NCBI GenBank assembly: GCA_964478125.1
Contig: CAYZGR010000004.1
Coordinates: 1 to 64,000, forward strand
Length of the DNA: 64,000 bases
Direction of reading: 5' to 3'
DNA from: FW021-bin31 sp964478125
GTDB lineage: Bacteria > Bacteroidota > Bacteroidia > Chitinophagales > Chitinophagaceae
Part shown: positions 35,340 through 44,609 of the stretch, piece after piece
Position numbering within the stretch: position 1 is the stretch's first letter
Layout: the number at the start of each line of letters is the position of its first letter
Made by a program: the position numbers and the translations under genes
The notes under the pieces: generated by a model
Databases searched by the model: none
What the model saw: the letters and a program-made list of their open reading frames with translations, nothing else
Told to the model about the DNA's origin: nothing

Positions 35340-37739
35340 ATGAATAATGCCCGTTTTCTTGTTATACTTATTTTATACTTGTTCTTAGGTCCATTTGCAA
35401 CAGCGCAATATCGAGACTTCTCAAATGCTGTTATTTATACTCCGGAGTTAGGAGATCATGAGTTGCAAAAGGCGGCACAGGTATTCCGGCAGGTAGTAAA
35501 GGAACATACGACATTACAATTGCCTCTGATTCATAAGACTTCTTTTGAAAAGAAAGGTCGTCCGGTAATTATGATACTTACCAGGCGGCAGGTACAATTG
35601 TTACCGGAAAGTTATACGGGACAATTGGATCTTCTGCTTTCCACGGGGAAGGACGGTTATAAGATAATCTTTTTTAGAAAAGATAATAAGGTTGCAATTG
35701 TAGGACATGACAGTCGGGGGGCTTTGTACGGAGTCGGATGGTTGCTTCGTAAGGCGCAGCTCCGCCCTGAAAAAATCCTGATTCCCGGCACTATCAATAT
35801 ATCTTCGACCCCGGCTGCCCCTATCCGGGGACATCAGTTGGGTTACCGTCCGAAGACGAATGCCTATGATGCATGGACGGTAAGTCAATTTGATCATTAT
35901 ATCAGGAATTTAGCTTTATTTGGCGCAAATAGTATCGAGATCATGCCGCCAAGGACTGATGATGATCTTACGAGTCCGCTTATGAAATTACCACCTGTAA
36001 AGATGATGGTTCAACAGGCCCGTATAGCAAAATCTTATGGATTGGACGTGTGGATGTGGTATCCCAACATGGGGAGCAACTATACTTCTCCTGATTCTAT
36101 TGCGAAGGAGTTGAAAGAACGGGATTCTATTTTTCGTCTGTTACCTGAGCTGGATGCTGTTTTTGTTCCCGCGGGTGATCCCGGGCACCTTCAACCGGAT
36201 GTGCTTTTCCAGTGGCTCAAGAAAGTGGCAGATGTGTTACACAAGTATCATCCTGATGCAAAGATCTGGGTTTCTCCGCAAGTTACACAGCCCACTCCAA
36301 AGTGGTATGATGCTTTTTACGAGCAGGTCAATAAGGGCTATTCCTGGCTCGGTGGTGTGGTTTACGGCCCGTGGGTTGCTCAATCTATAAAACAGGTTCG
36401 CCGGTCGGTAAGGAAGGATCTCCCTCTGCTCCGTTATCCGGATATAACGCATAACTATAGTTCCCAATATCCGGTGCCGCGCTGGGATCTGGCTTATGCG
36501 ATGACCTTGGGACGGGAAAGTTATAATCCGCGTCCAATAGCGGAAAAGCATATTCAGAATTTGTTTGCACGCTATGCAGTCGGAAGTATTTGTTATTCTG
36601 AAGGGATCAATGATGATGTAAACAAATTTGTCTGGCTCGGCCAGGAATGGGATCCGCATACCCCGGCGGTTGAGACGCTACGTGATTACGCAAGGTTATT
36701 TATCAGTCCCGATTATGCAGATCCGGTTGCTCGGGGACTGATGGCGCTGGAAGATAATTTTGAAGGGCCCCTGTTGGTCAATAAAGGTGTAGATTTGACC
36801 TTGCAGCAATGGCAGGATATGGAGAAGGACGCATCTCCTGACATACGGGGTAATTTCAGATTTCAGATGGGACTTCTCAGAGCTTATTACGATGCATATG
36901 TGCGCCGGCGTCTTATTTATGAAACCAACCTGGAACAGCGTGCACGGGAAGTATTGGCAATGGCAGATTCTTTAGGCGCGAACAGGGCTGTGGACAGCGC
37001 CCGAAGGATACTTCTACGGGCAAAATTATATCCCGTTCGTCCGGATTGGCGTCAACGATGTTTTGCTCTGGCGGATTCCCTGTTTGAAAATATCGGGTCG
37101 CAAACTTCGGTAAAGCGATATGGGGCCAAACGGGGAAGAGGTGATTTTATGGATCATATTGATGCTCCTTTAAATAATTCAGGCTGGTTGTTATCCCGCT
37201 TTTCAAAAATCAAAGAAAAGAAAAGCGAGCTGAGAAAACTTACTGCTATTCAGGCTTTGTTACACAGGACGGATCCTGGTCCGGGAGGGTTTTATGATAA
37301 TTTTGGATCGTACGGCAGTTGGAAACGAATAGTCTATCCTAAAACATGGGCTGAAGATCCTGGAAATGTTTATTCTCCTGTTATTGATTTTGGGGTTTCT
37401 CTGACGGATGTAAATAAAGATACAGTGCCCCTGGCTTGGAGGAGCCAGATCACTACCCATTATCAAACCCCTTTGATGATTAAATATGATCATCTGGATC
37501 CGAAGGGCGCCTATGATATACGTATCAGTTATACGGGGCGGTTTCATTCTAAGATGAAGTTGGTTGCAGATAATCAATTTATTATCCACGATTTCATTCA
37601 AACAGGCGGCCGAAAGGCAGTCTATGAATTTCCGGTTCCCGGGGCGGCCGTATCAGATGGATCTGTTATCTTTTCATGGACCTGTGCTAAGGAGGGAAGA
37701 GGAGCACAGGTAGCTGAAATATGGTTGATAAAGAAGTAA
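35340..37739 (+). CDS. GH67-like exported glycoside hydrolase, paralogue 3
   Basis: 799 aa with signal peptide MNNARFLVILILYLFLGPFATAQ. It is closely related to the protein at 8319: RGALYGVGWLLRKAQL, RGHQLGYRPKTNAYDAW, MPPRTDD, DVWMWYPNMGS, VPAGDPGHLQP, WVSPQVTQP, RYPDITHN, ICYSEGINDDVNKFVWLGQ, and the C-terminal YDIRISYTGRFHSKMKLVAD. The domain order is an accessory alpha/beta domain, a TIM-barrel-like region, helices, and a beta domain. It is placed with a SusCD pair and an aldolase, so it probably acts on the oligomer that pair imports. The family assignment rests on motif resemblance only, and no activity can be stated. Confidence 0.62.
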   Translation: MNNARFLVILILYLFLGPFATAQYRDFSNAVIYTPELGDHELQKAAQVFRQVVKEHTTLQLPLIHKTSFEKKGRPVIMILTRRQVQLLPESYTGQLDLLLSTGKDGYKIIFFRKDNKVAIVGHDSRGALYGVGWLLRKAQLRPEKILIPGTINISSTPAAPIRGHQLGYRPKTNAYDAWTVSQFDHYIRNLALFGANSIEIMPPRTDDDLTSPLMKLPPVKMMVQQARIAKSYGLDVWMWYPNMGSNYTSPDSIAKELKERDSIFRLLPELDAVFVPAGDPGHLQPDVLFQWLKKVADVLHKYHPDAKIWVSPQVTQPTPKWYDAFYEQVNKGYSWLGGVVYGPWVAQSIKQVRRSVRKDLPLLRYPDITHNYSSQYPVPRWDLAYAMTLGRESYNPRPIAEKHIQNLFARYAVGSICYSEGINDDVNKFVWLGQEWDPHTPAVETLRDYARLFISPDYADPVARGLMALEDNFEGPLLVNKGVDLTLQQWQDMEKDASPDIRGNFRFQMGLLRAYYDAYVRRRLIYETNLEQRAREVLAMADSLGANRAVDSARRILLRAKLYPVRPDWRQRCFALADSLFENIGSQTSVKRYGAKRGRGDFMDHIDAPLNNSGWLLSRFSKIKEKKSELRKLTAIQALLHRTDPGPGGFYDNFGSYGSWKRIVYPKTWAEDPGNVYSPVIDFGVSLTDVNKDTVPLAWRSQITTHYQTPLMIKYDHLDPKGAYDIRISYTGRFHSKMKLVADNQFIIHDFIQTGGRKAVYEFPVPGAAVSDGSVIFSWTCAKEGRGAQVAEIWLIKK

Positions 37740-37788
37740 AAATTAAAAGGTAAGAATTAAAAAAAGAGGAAATAAAAAGTAAAATAAA

Positions 37789-38574
37789 ATGGATCTAAAA
37801 GTAAGCGAAGTCAAAAGGAAATTGAAGAAAGGACAGGTTTGTTTTGGTACGATGCTTCGAATATTAAAATCATCCCAGGCCGTAGCTATGTGTGCATCTG
37901 AAGGATGGGATTATATCATATTGGATACGGAACATAACGATTATAACCCGGAGACCTTAGGCAATCTTTCTTTAATAGCCAGATATGAACGTATTGGTTT
38001 ATATGTAAGAGTACCTGATAAGTTATATCATTTAATGGCACAAACGCTGGATATCGGTGTGGAAGGTCTTGTACTCCCCCAGGTTAGTACTCGTGAAGAG
38101 GCTGAGCAGATTATCCGGAGTGTGAAATATGCGCCAATGGGACAAAGAGGGGTAAGTATTTCTGCTACGACTACACAATACAGGGATTATGATGTTGTTC
38201 AATATACGCATTGGGCAAATGAAGAGTTAATGACCATTGTTCAAATAGAAAGTGAAATAGGATTGAAAAACATGGATACATTTTTATCGGTTAAGGGTAT
38301 AGATGCGGTAATGGTAGGGCCTTCCGATCTTTCTCAGGATATGGGGATCCCCGGTCGATTAGATCATCCCCGAATGGAATCTGCACTTCGCCAGGTTATA
38401 AAAGCTTGTAATAGACATGGCGTGGCCCCGGGTATCCATTTAGCGGATATGGATCTGGTGAAAAAATGGATAAAAGAAGGCATGCGCTTTGTGACCTATA
38501 GTTATGATACGAAGCTTTTTAAGGATGCTTCCCGGGATGCCCTTAACGACCTTCATCGTTTCACTCAATCATAA
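37789..38574 (+). CDS. HpcH/HpaI-family class II aldolase
   Basis: 261 aa, one TIM-barrel domain of the pyruvate/phosphoenolpyruvate-dependent class II type. Typical landmarks are GTMLRI, DYIILDTEHNDYN, GLYVRVPDK, GLVLPQVSTREEA, QIESEIGLKN with a metal Glu, and DAVMVGPSDLSQD with a metal Asp. The family includes 2-dehydro-3-deoxyglucarate and 4-hydroxy-2-oxoheptanedioate aldolases, which split keto-deoxy acids to pyruvate and an aldehyde. Located 49 bp after the GH67-like gene, it would suit the last step of a sugar-acid pathway. The purine-rich leader (AGAGGAAA) is a plausible ribosome-binding site. Confidence 0.87.
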   Translation: MDLKVSEVKRKLKKGQVCFGTMLRILKSSQAVAMCASEGWDYIILDTEHNDYNPETLGNLSLIARYERIGLYVRVPDKLYHLMAQTLDIGVEGLVLPQVSTREEAEQIIRSVKYAPMGQRGVSISATTTQYRDYDVVQYTHWANEELMTIVQIESEIGLKNMDTFLSVKGIDAVMVGPSDLSQDMGIPGRLDHPRMESALRQVIKACNRHGVAPGIHLADMDLVKKWIKEGMRFVTYSYDTKLFKDASRDALNDLHRFTQS

Positions 38575-38664
38575 TCTCAGGCCGGCTGCTACATCCTCCG
38601 GTTCTATTAAGCTTTCCGGAAACGAATCTTTGGCAGGATAAAGATCCAAAAGATGGATTGATTT

Positions 38665-38708
38665 ATCAATATAAGGTAATGCGGAGCCGGTATCTGATTT
38701 TAAATTTA
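38665..38708 (+). promoter_or_regulatory. locus operator S5 plus -7 box
   Basis: ATCAATATAAGGTA (38665-38678) matches at 11 of 14 positions, with the first nine identical. Exactly 22 nt later is TAAATTTA (38701-38708), one base off TAnnTTTG. It precedes the MBL hydrolase/MFS unit by about 80 nt. Confidence 0.55.
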
Positions 38709-38790
38709 TCCTGCCGGAGTTGTCATACACGAGATGTTATATGATATTATTAATATGCATTTGGGCGAATAGTTAAATCGAGAGTACATT

Positions 38791-39504
38791 ATGCAGGTTT
38801 TAAAAGGGCTTTATCAGGTAGGGGGTGATATTAATGGGATTACTTTTGATGAACCGGGTGCTTTGTATAATGATGCTAATTCATATATTCTGGATACTTC
38901 TCATGGATTGGTGATGTTTGATTGTGGTTGTGGAGATACGATGGACCAGATTTTTGAGAATATGAGCTATTGGGACTTATCCCCGGATGATATCCGCTAT
39001 TGTTTTTTAACACACCCACATTACGACCATGCAGGAGGCGCCTATTTATTGAAGGAAAAGGGAGTCAAATTTATTGCCATACGGGAAACAGCCGAGGCTG
39101 TGGCTTCGGGTGATGAACGTTGTTGCGGTTATCTTTATCACAAAAGTTTTCAAACGGTAAAGGTTGACCGGATTGTACAGGATGGCGAAGAGCTGGAGGT
39201 GTTGGGCGTTGAGTTTCGCGTCATGCATTTGCCGGGCCATAGCATGGGTTGTACTGCGTATTCTTTTCTTTGGGATACCAAACAATTGGTAATGAGCGGC
39301 GATGTAATAGGAACCTTGTTAAGCGGAGATTTTGGATGGAGCGGATCCATTGATTTTGACAAGAAAAAATATATAGCGTCTTTAATAAAGTTTGCTAAAG
39401 TGGATATGGATATAATGTTGCCCGGCCATGGAATGATCTATTTCCATAAGCCGCGCAGGAGAGTGGAGGAGGTACTTAATGCAGCATTAATGGAGTGGAG
39501 ATAA
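38791..39504 (+). CDS. MBL-fold metallo-hydrolase
   Basis: 237 aa. The metal motif is LTHPHYDHAGG (HxHxDH), followed by LPGHSMGCT (third His), MSGDVIG (bridging Asp) and MLPGHGMIYFH (last His), so the di-metal site is complete. There is no signal peptide, so it is cytoplasmic. Members hydrolyse thioesters, lactones and phosphoesters, and nothing in the sequence narrows this. A lactonase step in sugar-acid breakdown would fit the neighbours but is inference. It is 12 bp upstream of the MFS transporter and follows operator S5. Confidence 0.85.
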   Translation: MQVLKGLYQVGGDINGITFDEPGALYNDANSYILDTSHGLVMFDCGCGDTMDQIFENMSYWDLSPDDIRYCFLTHPHYDHAGGAYLLKEKGVKFIAIRETAEAVASGDERCCGYLYHKSFQTVKVDRIVQDGEELEVLGVEFRVMHLPGHSMGCTAYSFLWDTKQLVMSGDVIGTLLSGDFGWSGSIDFDKKKYIASLIKFAKVDMDIMLPGHGMIYFHKPRRRVEEVLNAALMEWR

Positions 39505-39516
39505 AAATAATACCTT

Positions 39517-40818
39517 ATGGAACAGTCTATTAGAAGAAATAAACTTTTCGTGGCGAGCTGTCTTGCTATCGTTGTAGAGGCTTTGTCTTTTGGCATACGT
39601 GCCGGCATTATGGACGATCTTATGAAACAATTCAGTCTGAGTGCAGAGCAAATCGGCTGGATCGTGGGTACTGCTTTTTGGGGATTTCCGTTAGCCGTCA
39701 TACTCGGTGGAGCCATTTTGGATATGATTGGGATGAAACGATTGATGATGATTGCCTTTGCGCTTGATCTCATCGGCATCGTATTTACTATTTTTTCTAC
39801 GGGCTTTGTGAGCCTTTTTATTTCTACGCTCTTTATAGGAATCGCCAATGGCGCCATTGAGGCTACTACCAATCCTCTGACAACTACCCTTTATCCGGAT
39901 GATAAAACCACTAAGCTCAACCACCTTCATATTTGGTTTCCCGCGGGAATTATTGCCGGTACGTTGATCTCATTCGGATTTAAAAGTCTTGATATCGGGT
40001 GGCAATGGCAGATGGCTGTCATGCTTATTCCTACGATCTTGTACGGATACCTCTTTTTAAAACTTGATTTTCCTGTTACCGAACGGGTATCTTCCGGCGT
40101 TTCTTCTAAAGAGATGTATAAGGCCGTTTTAAATCCTTTGTTCATTTTTATGATGATCTGCATGTTGGGCACTTCGATCACAGAGTTATTTACCAATCAA
40201 TGGGTAGGAGTGTTATTACAAAATGTAACCCGTAGCGCCATATTGATACTCACACTTGTTACTGCGGTTCAGGCTATTGGACGGAGCTTTGCCGGTCCGG
40301 TGGTTCGTCGCGTATCTTCTGCCGGTTTATTACTGGCTTCTGCAGTTGTATCTACTATTGGACTTTATTTGCTGAGTACTTTATCTGGCGGAGCTATATT
40401 TATCGCCGCCATTATTTTTGGAATCGGGGTCACTTATTTCTGGCCCACCATGCTGAGTTTTGTGTCCGATAATATACCTAAATCGGGGGCTTTTGGGATG
40501 GATTTACTGGGTGGCGTAGGCATGTTCGCAGTATCCATTTATATGGTTTTTATGGGGGGATATTATGATAATTTGCTGGCCGGAGCATTGCCTGCAGGGG
40601 CAAATGTAGAAGCATATCGGGCGGCAGCGCCCGGGAGTAGTAAGGCCGAACTCTTCCAGCAAGCTCAAATAGCTGCGGGACCTCAGGTAATCCGCGTAAC
40701 CAATCTTATTCCCCTCATTTTAATTTTTGCTTTTCTGTTCTTGTTTTTATATATGAGGTCTAGAAAGAAGAACCGTATATCATCTGAGAGTGACACTTTA
40801 AAATTTGAAACAAAATAA
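39517..40818 (+). CDS. MFS transporter
   Basis: 433 aa, about 12 hydrophobic segments in two halves. The N-terminal part (FVASCLAIVVEALSFGIRAGI, then IGWIVGTAFWGFPLAVILGG and the DMIGMKR loop) has the usual MFS motif position between helices 2 and 3. The family is broad and the substrate is not readable. Being last in the S5 unit, after the sugar-acid enzymes, it is a good candidate for inner-membrane uptake of the products released in the periplasm. A weak hairpin (CCCTTC with GAAGGG, 40962-40995, followed by TGTTTTTG) lies 144 bp downstream and could end the transcript. Confidence 0.9.
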   Translation: MEQSIRRNKLFVASCLAIVVEALSFGIRAGIMDDLMKQFSLSAEQIGWIVGTAFWGFPLAVILGGAILDMIGMKRLMMIAFALDLIGIVFTIFSTGFVSLFISTLFIGIANGAIEATTNPLTTTLYPDDKTTKLNHLHIWFPAGIIAGTLISFGFKSLDIGWQWQMAVMLIPTILYGYLFLKLDFPVTERVSSGVSSKEMYKAVLNPLFIFMMICMLGTSITELFTNQWVGVLLQNVTRSAILILTLVTAVQAIGRSFAGPVVRRVSSAGLLLASAVVSTIGLYLLSTLSGGAIFIAAIIFGIGVTYFWPTMLSFVSDNIPKSGAFGMDLLGGVGMFAVSIYMVFMGGYYDNLLAGALPAGANVEAYRAAAPGSSKAELFQQAQIAAGPQVIRVTNLIPLILIFAFLFLFLYMRSRKKNRISSESDTLKFETK

Positions 40819-41070
40819 CAGGTTACTTATCACCGTTATCCCAAAAGACAGGTGAATGGACTAACAATTCAGGATATCCGATCACGCATTTAATGTTTCT
40901 TCTCCTGTTGTTTTTCCCTTTCTTTTGGACGGTTGAAGGTTGGATCATTAATTGTTATTAGCCCTTCTTTCTGGTTGTGAAAAGGACTTGAAGGGTGTTT
41001 TTGTGATGGGTATCTGAAACTTTAACCTATTGTTTACTTCCTCTTTATCCGATAAGGAGAAGGAGTTGTT

Positions 41071-41997
41071 CTATTTCCAAATATTTTTAATGGCATAGGC
41101 TTTGGCATCACCGGAGGGCGGCAGGCTATACATTTGTTCTACTGTTCGCAAAATGTGATAAAGACTGATAGAATCATTATAATTTCCGGGTTTTACCTTC
41201 TCTCCTACAAAGATAGTTGGGATATGATTGGCCCACGTGTCATTATCTTCATCATAGGTAAGAATAAACAGACTGTTATGCGACTGAGCCCAGTTAATAT
41301 AATGGGATAGATTATCTTTCAACCATTTATCTGCCAGACGAATCATTTTAGGGTCTCCGCCGTGGTTGTGCATATCGTGATCCAGATCGGGTATAACCAT
41401 GGCGACCGTAGGCAGCTTATTAAAATCATCCGGAAAGGCTGTCATGGGAAGACTTACTACCTGGCCGTCCAGTCCATTTTCTTTAGCATCCTGCCAGTTA
41501 ACCCACGGACAGTGTTTTCTGCCATAAAGCGGGTCGCCGTTTAACGGGCTTTTTCCGTAGGTACAACCTGTAAATCCCACCTCAGGCATGGATTGGGCAT
41601 AACCAATAAAACTGTAGCCGGCATCAATCAAGGCCCGTCCGAGATTAGGTGTTGTAAAGGGACTGTCAACAGGAATACACCCATCATCCTTTACGCCCTG
41701 CAGAGACCCGGAAAAGAGCCCGATATAATTGGGTTGGCTCGGATGAACGAGACCGTGGGCATTGGTAAAGTTTGCGCCTTCCCGGGCCAGTTTATTGATG
41801 TAAGGAGTTAAATCAGATCCAATAATTTGGTCATAGCCATGATTTTCTTCAACTAAAATGACAATATGGTCGGGAGTGGGTAAATGAGGGTTTCCATAAT
41901 GAGCGTTCGCTGTGTTACTCTCCTTTTTCCCTGTATTGTTGCAACTAAAGCATGCAATCAGAAGTAAAAAAACAATGGAAATTTTTAGTGTTTTCAT
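41071..41997 (-). CDS. phosphoesterase-family (PF04185-like) lipoprotein
   Basis: 308 aa. Lipoprotein-type signal (VFLLLIACFSC). The opening HIVILVEENHGYDQIIGS with the metal-binding Glu-Asn pair, NAHGLVHPSQPNYIGLFSG, and LFILTYDEDNDTWANHIPTIFVG are the marks of the phospholipase C/acid phosphatase AcpA-like superfamily. These cleave phosphodiesters or phosphomonoesters outside the cytoplasm. It is the last gene of a minus-strand trio, 36 bp after the amidohydrolase. It is one of four different phosphoester-cleaving families in the locus. Confidence 0.85.
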   Translation of the reverse strand: MKTLKISIVFLLLIACFSCNNTGKKESNTANAHYGNPHLPTPDHIVILVEENHGYDQIIGSDLTPYINKLAREGANFTNAHGLVHPSQPNYIGLFSGSLQGVKDDGCIPVDSPFTTPNLGRALIDAGYSFIGYAQSMPEVGFTGCTYGKSPLNGDPLYGRKHCPWVNWQDAKENGLDGQVVSLPMTAFPDDFNKLPTVAMVIPDLDHDMHNHGGDPKMIRLADKWLKDNLSHYINWAQSHNSLFILTYDEDNDTWANHIPTIFVGEKVKPGNYNDSISLYHILRTVEQMYSLPPSGDAKAYAIKNIWK

Positions 41998-42033
41998 GGT
42001 ATTGTCATTAAGTGTTTGAATAAAACGCTGATA

Positions 42034-43125
42034 CTATTTTAACTTTTTTAATGGGGGAAACCATCTTTCTGCATTTTTATAATATATTTTGTCTATTACT
42101 TTCTGAGGTAATTTCAAACCTTTGAAGGGTTTATCGAAAGAGGAGGAATGCATTGTATTCTTGGTGCAAAAGAACTCCCAGTTTTTTAACCAGGCTGTAT
42201 GCACAAACTCTTCAAATTCTTTGGGGTTTTTGGATCTGTCGGAGATCCGGTCGGTGCCATAAATGATCCTATCCTGATATTTAATAAAAAAATCATGAAC
42301 CTTTTTCCAGTTTTTCATAGCCTGATATTCCAGATGCCCTATCCGGGCAGCCACATCCACCGCCATGTTGGGAAAGCGATCCAGTCGTTTGGCCAGCTCA
42401 TCCGTGCTCCACTCAATACTTCCGAGATGGGCGCCTACAAATCGAAGATCGGGATGCATGGCTAACAGGTGATCCCGGGCATTAATCTGATCTTCGTAAG
42501 AAGGATACTCGGGATGTAAATACATGTAAAACTCAGGGTGCCTGCTATAGTACCTTTTGTCAGCGTTCATGGTCATTTTATCCATAGGCAGCCAGCAATC
42601 TTTAGGCTCACCGTTGTGTCCGATTACCGTAATATGATTTTTGATAATGAAATTAAATATGGGGTTAAACCGTGGATTGTCAATCCTTACAAAATGGCCC
42701 GATTTATCTTTTAATTCCATGCCGATGTTCTTATATACTTTTACGGCTATAGCCCCCATTTTAAAGGAATGTGCCAGGCTTGCGATGGCCTCATCCTGCC
42801 AATGGCTACTGTTCCAGTCTTCAACGGAAAAGGTGGTGGCGAAAGCGACCAAGCGTGGAAAAGCTTTCATATGTTGAATGGCATCTCTTTGCTGGATCTT
42901 AATTCCGGGAGGCTCATCCACAACAATTGTCAGGAGACGAAAATTATCCAGTCGCGCCTGATGAACTAAAGAAGTATCGGTGGTACGGATATGTACGTGG
43001 GCATCGATCTTTCTGACCTGCTTGAAATCTGCCATGGAGTAAAATCGCTCCTGCCCCCATAAAAAACCGGGAATTCCCGTAAAGATGAAAACCAGGCCAA
43101 GAAAGCCCAATTGCTTTGCTGACAT
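42034..43125 (-). CDS. amidohydrolase-family TIM-barrel hydrolase, exported
   Basis: 363 aa with a signal peptide (GFLGLVFIFTGIPGFLWGQ). The metal motif HVH is in KIDAHVHIRTT, followed by ITVIGHNGEPKDCW, FVGAHLGSIEW and the final IIYGTDRIS with the catalytic Asp, matching the amidohydrolase-related family PF04909. Family members hydrolyse or decarboxylate a wide range of compounds and include lactonases. It lies 3 bp after the DUF5009 gene. The export signal says it acts in the periplasm, unlike many cytoplasmic relatives. Confidence 0.83.
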   Translation of the reverse strand: MSAKQLGFLGLVFIFTGIPGFLWGQERFYSMADFKQVRKIDAHVHIRTTDTSLVHQARLDNFRLLTIVVDEPPGIKIQQRDAIQHMKAFPRLVAFATTFSVEDWNSSHWQDEAIASLAHSFKMGAIAVKVYKNIGMELKDKSGHFVRIDNPRFNPIFNFIIKNHITVIGHNGEPKDCWLPMDKMTMNADKRYYSRHPEFYMYLHPEYPSYEDQINARDHLLAMHPDLRFVGAHLGSIEWSTDELAKRLDRFPNMAVDVAARIGHLEYQAMKNWKKVHDFFIKYQDRIIYGTDRISDRSKNPKEFEEFVHTAWLKNWEFFCTKNTMHSSSFDKPFKGLKLPQKVIDKIYYKNAERWFPPLKKLK

Positions 43126-43128
43126 TTA

Positions 43129-44340
43129 TTATACTTTAAAAAAGATCTTTTTACGATAGAGCCAGTAACATGCATACCACTCACAGGCAAATATGGATAA
43201 GGCACAAAGGATCAATATGAAATTATGAGGTAATCCCATTGGGGAGAATACGCCGTGAACGATGGTATTCGCGTAATCGCGGAACCAGTCTTTAACTACT
43301 ATCTCAAAAAACAGATAAATAAATATAGAATTCATGCCTACAATGACAAAGAACTTCAAGAAACGTTTATGTCCTAAAACATCAATCCAATAATAAAGAA
43401 ATGCTAAAGCAAGCAAACACCACCCACCCGTAACAAGGGTAAATGAAGAAGTGGCAATACGCTTTATTATGGGAGTTATTCCGGCCAGGTCCAGGAAATA
43501 ACCTGCGGCCATTAGTAATAACCCGAAAATAAGGATGTTACGGATACGGCCCTTATACCCTGCTTTCTTCAACAACCACTTACCTGCTACCGCTCCCCAG
43601 ATGGTGTGCGCAGCGGTAGGTATGCAATTAATGGCTACCCATCCGCCCGAATTTATTTTGTTCATCAGAATCAGATCAATATAGTTTCCGAAATTATGTT
43701 GATCTACAAAGGGCTGATCAAAGCCCGGGACGTTTATAAACCTGTAGAGGCATTCCGTTAAAATGAGTAGACCTACACTAAACAGGATCTGATAACCGGT
43801 CTTCCATCGGAAAATCAAGAAGGCTACCAGCATGGTAAAAGACAGCTGTGTGAGTACATCCCATAGTTCAAAACTTAAAGCGGGTAATTCATGGTAATTT
43901 GTAGGTACTGCATAATCCAATACTCCCCAAAAGAACAACCACCAGCTTCGTTTCAAGGCGTGTTGGGTCTGTTGCGCCCAGCTTCGCCCTTTGGCGGTTT
44001 GCTTGGTGAGGGAAAAAGCCATGGCTGTACCGGCTATAAACATGAAAGCGGGTTGTATGAGATCCCAGAAGTGTAACCCATGCCATGGATGATGGGTAAA
44101 TTGAACCGCAATTGAATGGAGTAGAGAGTCGGGCCCGGACATTTTCAGGACATACCCGTATAGTCTTGTACTCTCAACCATCAGCAGTACCATTACCAAA
44201 CCCCGATAAAAATCCAGGGATGCCAATCTTTGTCCTTTACCAATGGTCTTTTTTAATTCGGTACCCACTGCGATTCCCGAGAGCGGGCGGGTTGTGCCGA
44301 CCGCATTTTCCTCCGGGTCCGTGTTAGTTGATGAAGGCAT
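43129..44340 (-). CDS. DUF5009/HGSNAT-like membrane acyltransferase 1
   Basis: 403 aa. About 45 polar residues are followed by RLASLDFYRGLVMVLLMVE, the signature of the heparan-alpha-glucosaminide acetyltransferase-like (NagX/DUF5009) family. Then come HHPWHGLHFWDLIQPAFMFIAGTAMAF with the family His and about 10-11 hydrophobic helices. Relatives move acetyl groups from acetyl-CoA across the membrane onto a sugar amino group. It is a paralogue of the protein at 48919, and the pair shares LDxxRGLxM, FTHxxWxGxHxxDLIxPxFxFIAG. It is first in its operon, driven by the minus-strand site at 44388-44430. Confidence 0.85.
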   Translation of the reverse strand: MPSSTNTDPEENAVGTTRPLSGIAVGTELKKTIGKGQRLASLDFYRGLVMVLLMVESTRLYGYVLKMSGPDSLLHSIAVQFTHHPWHGLHFWDLIQPAFMFIAGTAMAFSLTKQTAKGRSWAQQTQHALKRSWWLFFWGVLDYAVPTNYHELPALSFELWDVLTQLSFTMLVAFLIFRWKTGYQILFSVGLLILTECLYRFINVPGFDQPFVDQHNFGNYIDLILMNKINSGGWVAINCIPTAAHTIWGAVAGKWLLKKAGYKGRIRNILIFGLLLMAAGYFLDLAGITPIIKRIATSSFTLVTGGWCLLALAFLYYWIDVLGHKRFLKFFVIVGMNSIFIYLFFEIVVKDWFRDYANTIVHGVFSPMGLPHNFILILCALSIFACEWYACYWLYRKKIFFKV

Positions 44341-44387
44341 GATAAGTTAGGGGTTGATGAATATCGGTTATTGTCATCTTCCTCATA

Positions 44388-44430
44388 CAAAGGTAGGGAA
44401 ACCCTATTACCTTTATTCCTTTTTATTGAC
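44388..44430 (-). promoter_or_regulatory. divergent operator S8 plus -7 box (minus strand)
   Basis: On the minus strand GTCAATAAAAAGGA (44430-44417) matches the element at 10 of 14 positions. The spacer is 21 nt, then TACCTTTG (44395-44388) is a perfect -7 box. It would serve the DUF5009-amidohydrolase-phosphoesterase operon. The spacing differs by one from the other sites, so this call is weaker. Confidence 0.4.
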
Positions 44431-44484
44431 AATTTATTCTATTATTTTGATATGGGAGCCTGACGATCCTTTCTTGTTTGTTTT

Positions 44485-44502
44485 TGTCATATTTTAATGA
44501 CA
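44485..44502. promoter_or_regulatory. palindrome between divergent operons
   Basis: TGTCAT (44485-44490), 6 nt, ATGACA (44497-44502) is a perfect 6-bp inverted repeat between the S8 and S6 sites. It could be an operator for a dimeric regulator, and nothing else shows its function. Confidence 0.35.
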
Positions 44503-44526
44503 ATAGAAAGAAAAAGCTATGTATTT

Positions 44527-44570
44527 ATCAATATAGTGGATTGTCCGATAGGCGTAGCTGCTTATTTTTG
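44527..44570 (+). promoter_or_regulatory. locus operator S6 plus promoter
   Basis: Exact ATCAATATAGTGGA (44527-44540), directly followed by TTG (44541-44543) at the -33 position, then TATTTTTG (44563-44570). The operator-to-(-7) gap is 22 nt and the TTG-to-(-7) spacer is 19 nt. This is the most complete of the set and fixes the geometry of the others. The GDPD gene starts 39 nt later. Confidence 0.8.
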
Positions 44571-44609
44571 TTTAGTAATCTCCTTAAATATTATTGAGCA
44601 TTACCAGTT

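Noticed and set aside
40962..40995. CCCTTC/GAAGGG hairpin with following TGTTTTTG as terminator of the MFS unit
   Set aside because: Only six outer pairs with a long poorly paired interior; mentioned with the transporter but not called as a terminator.
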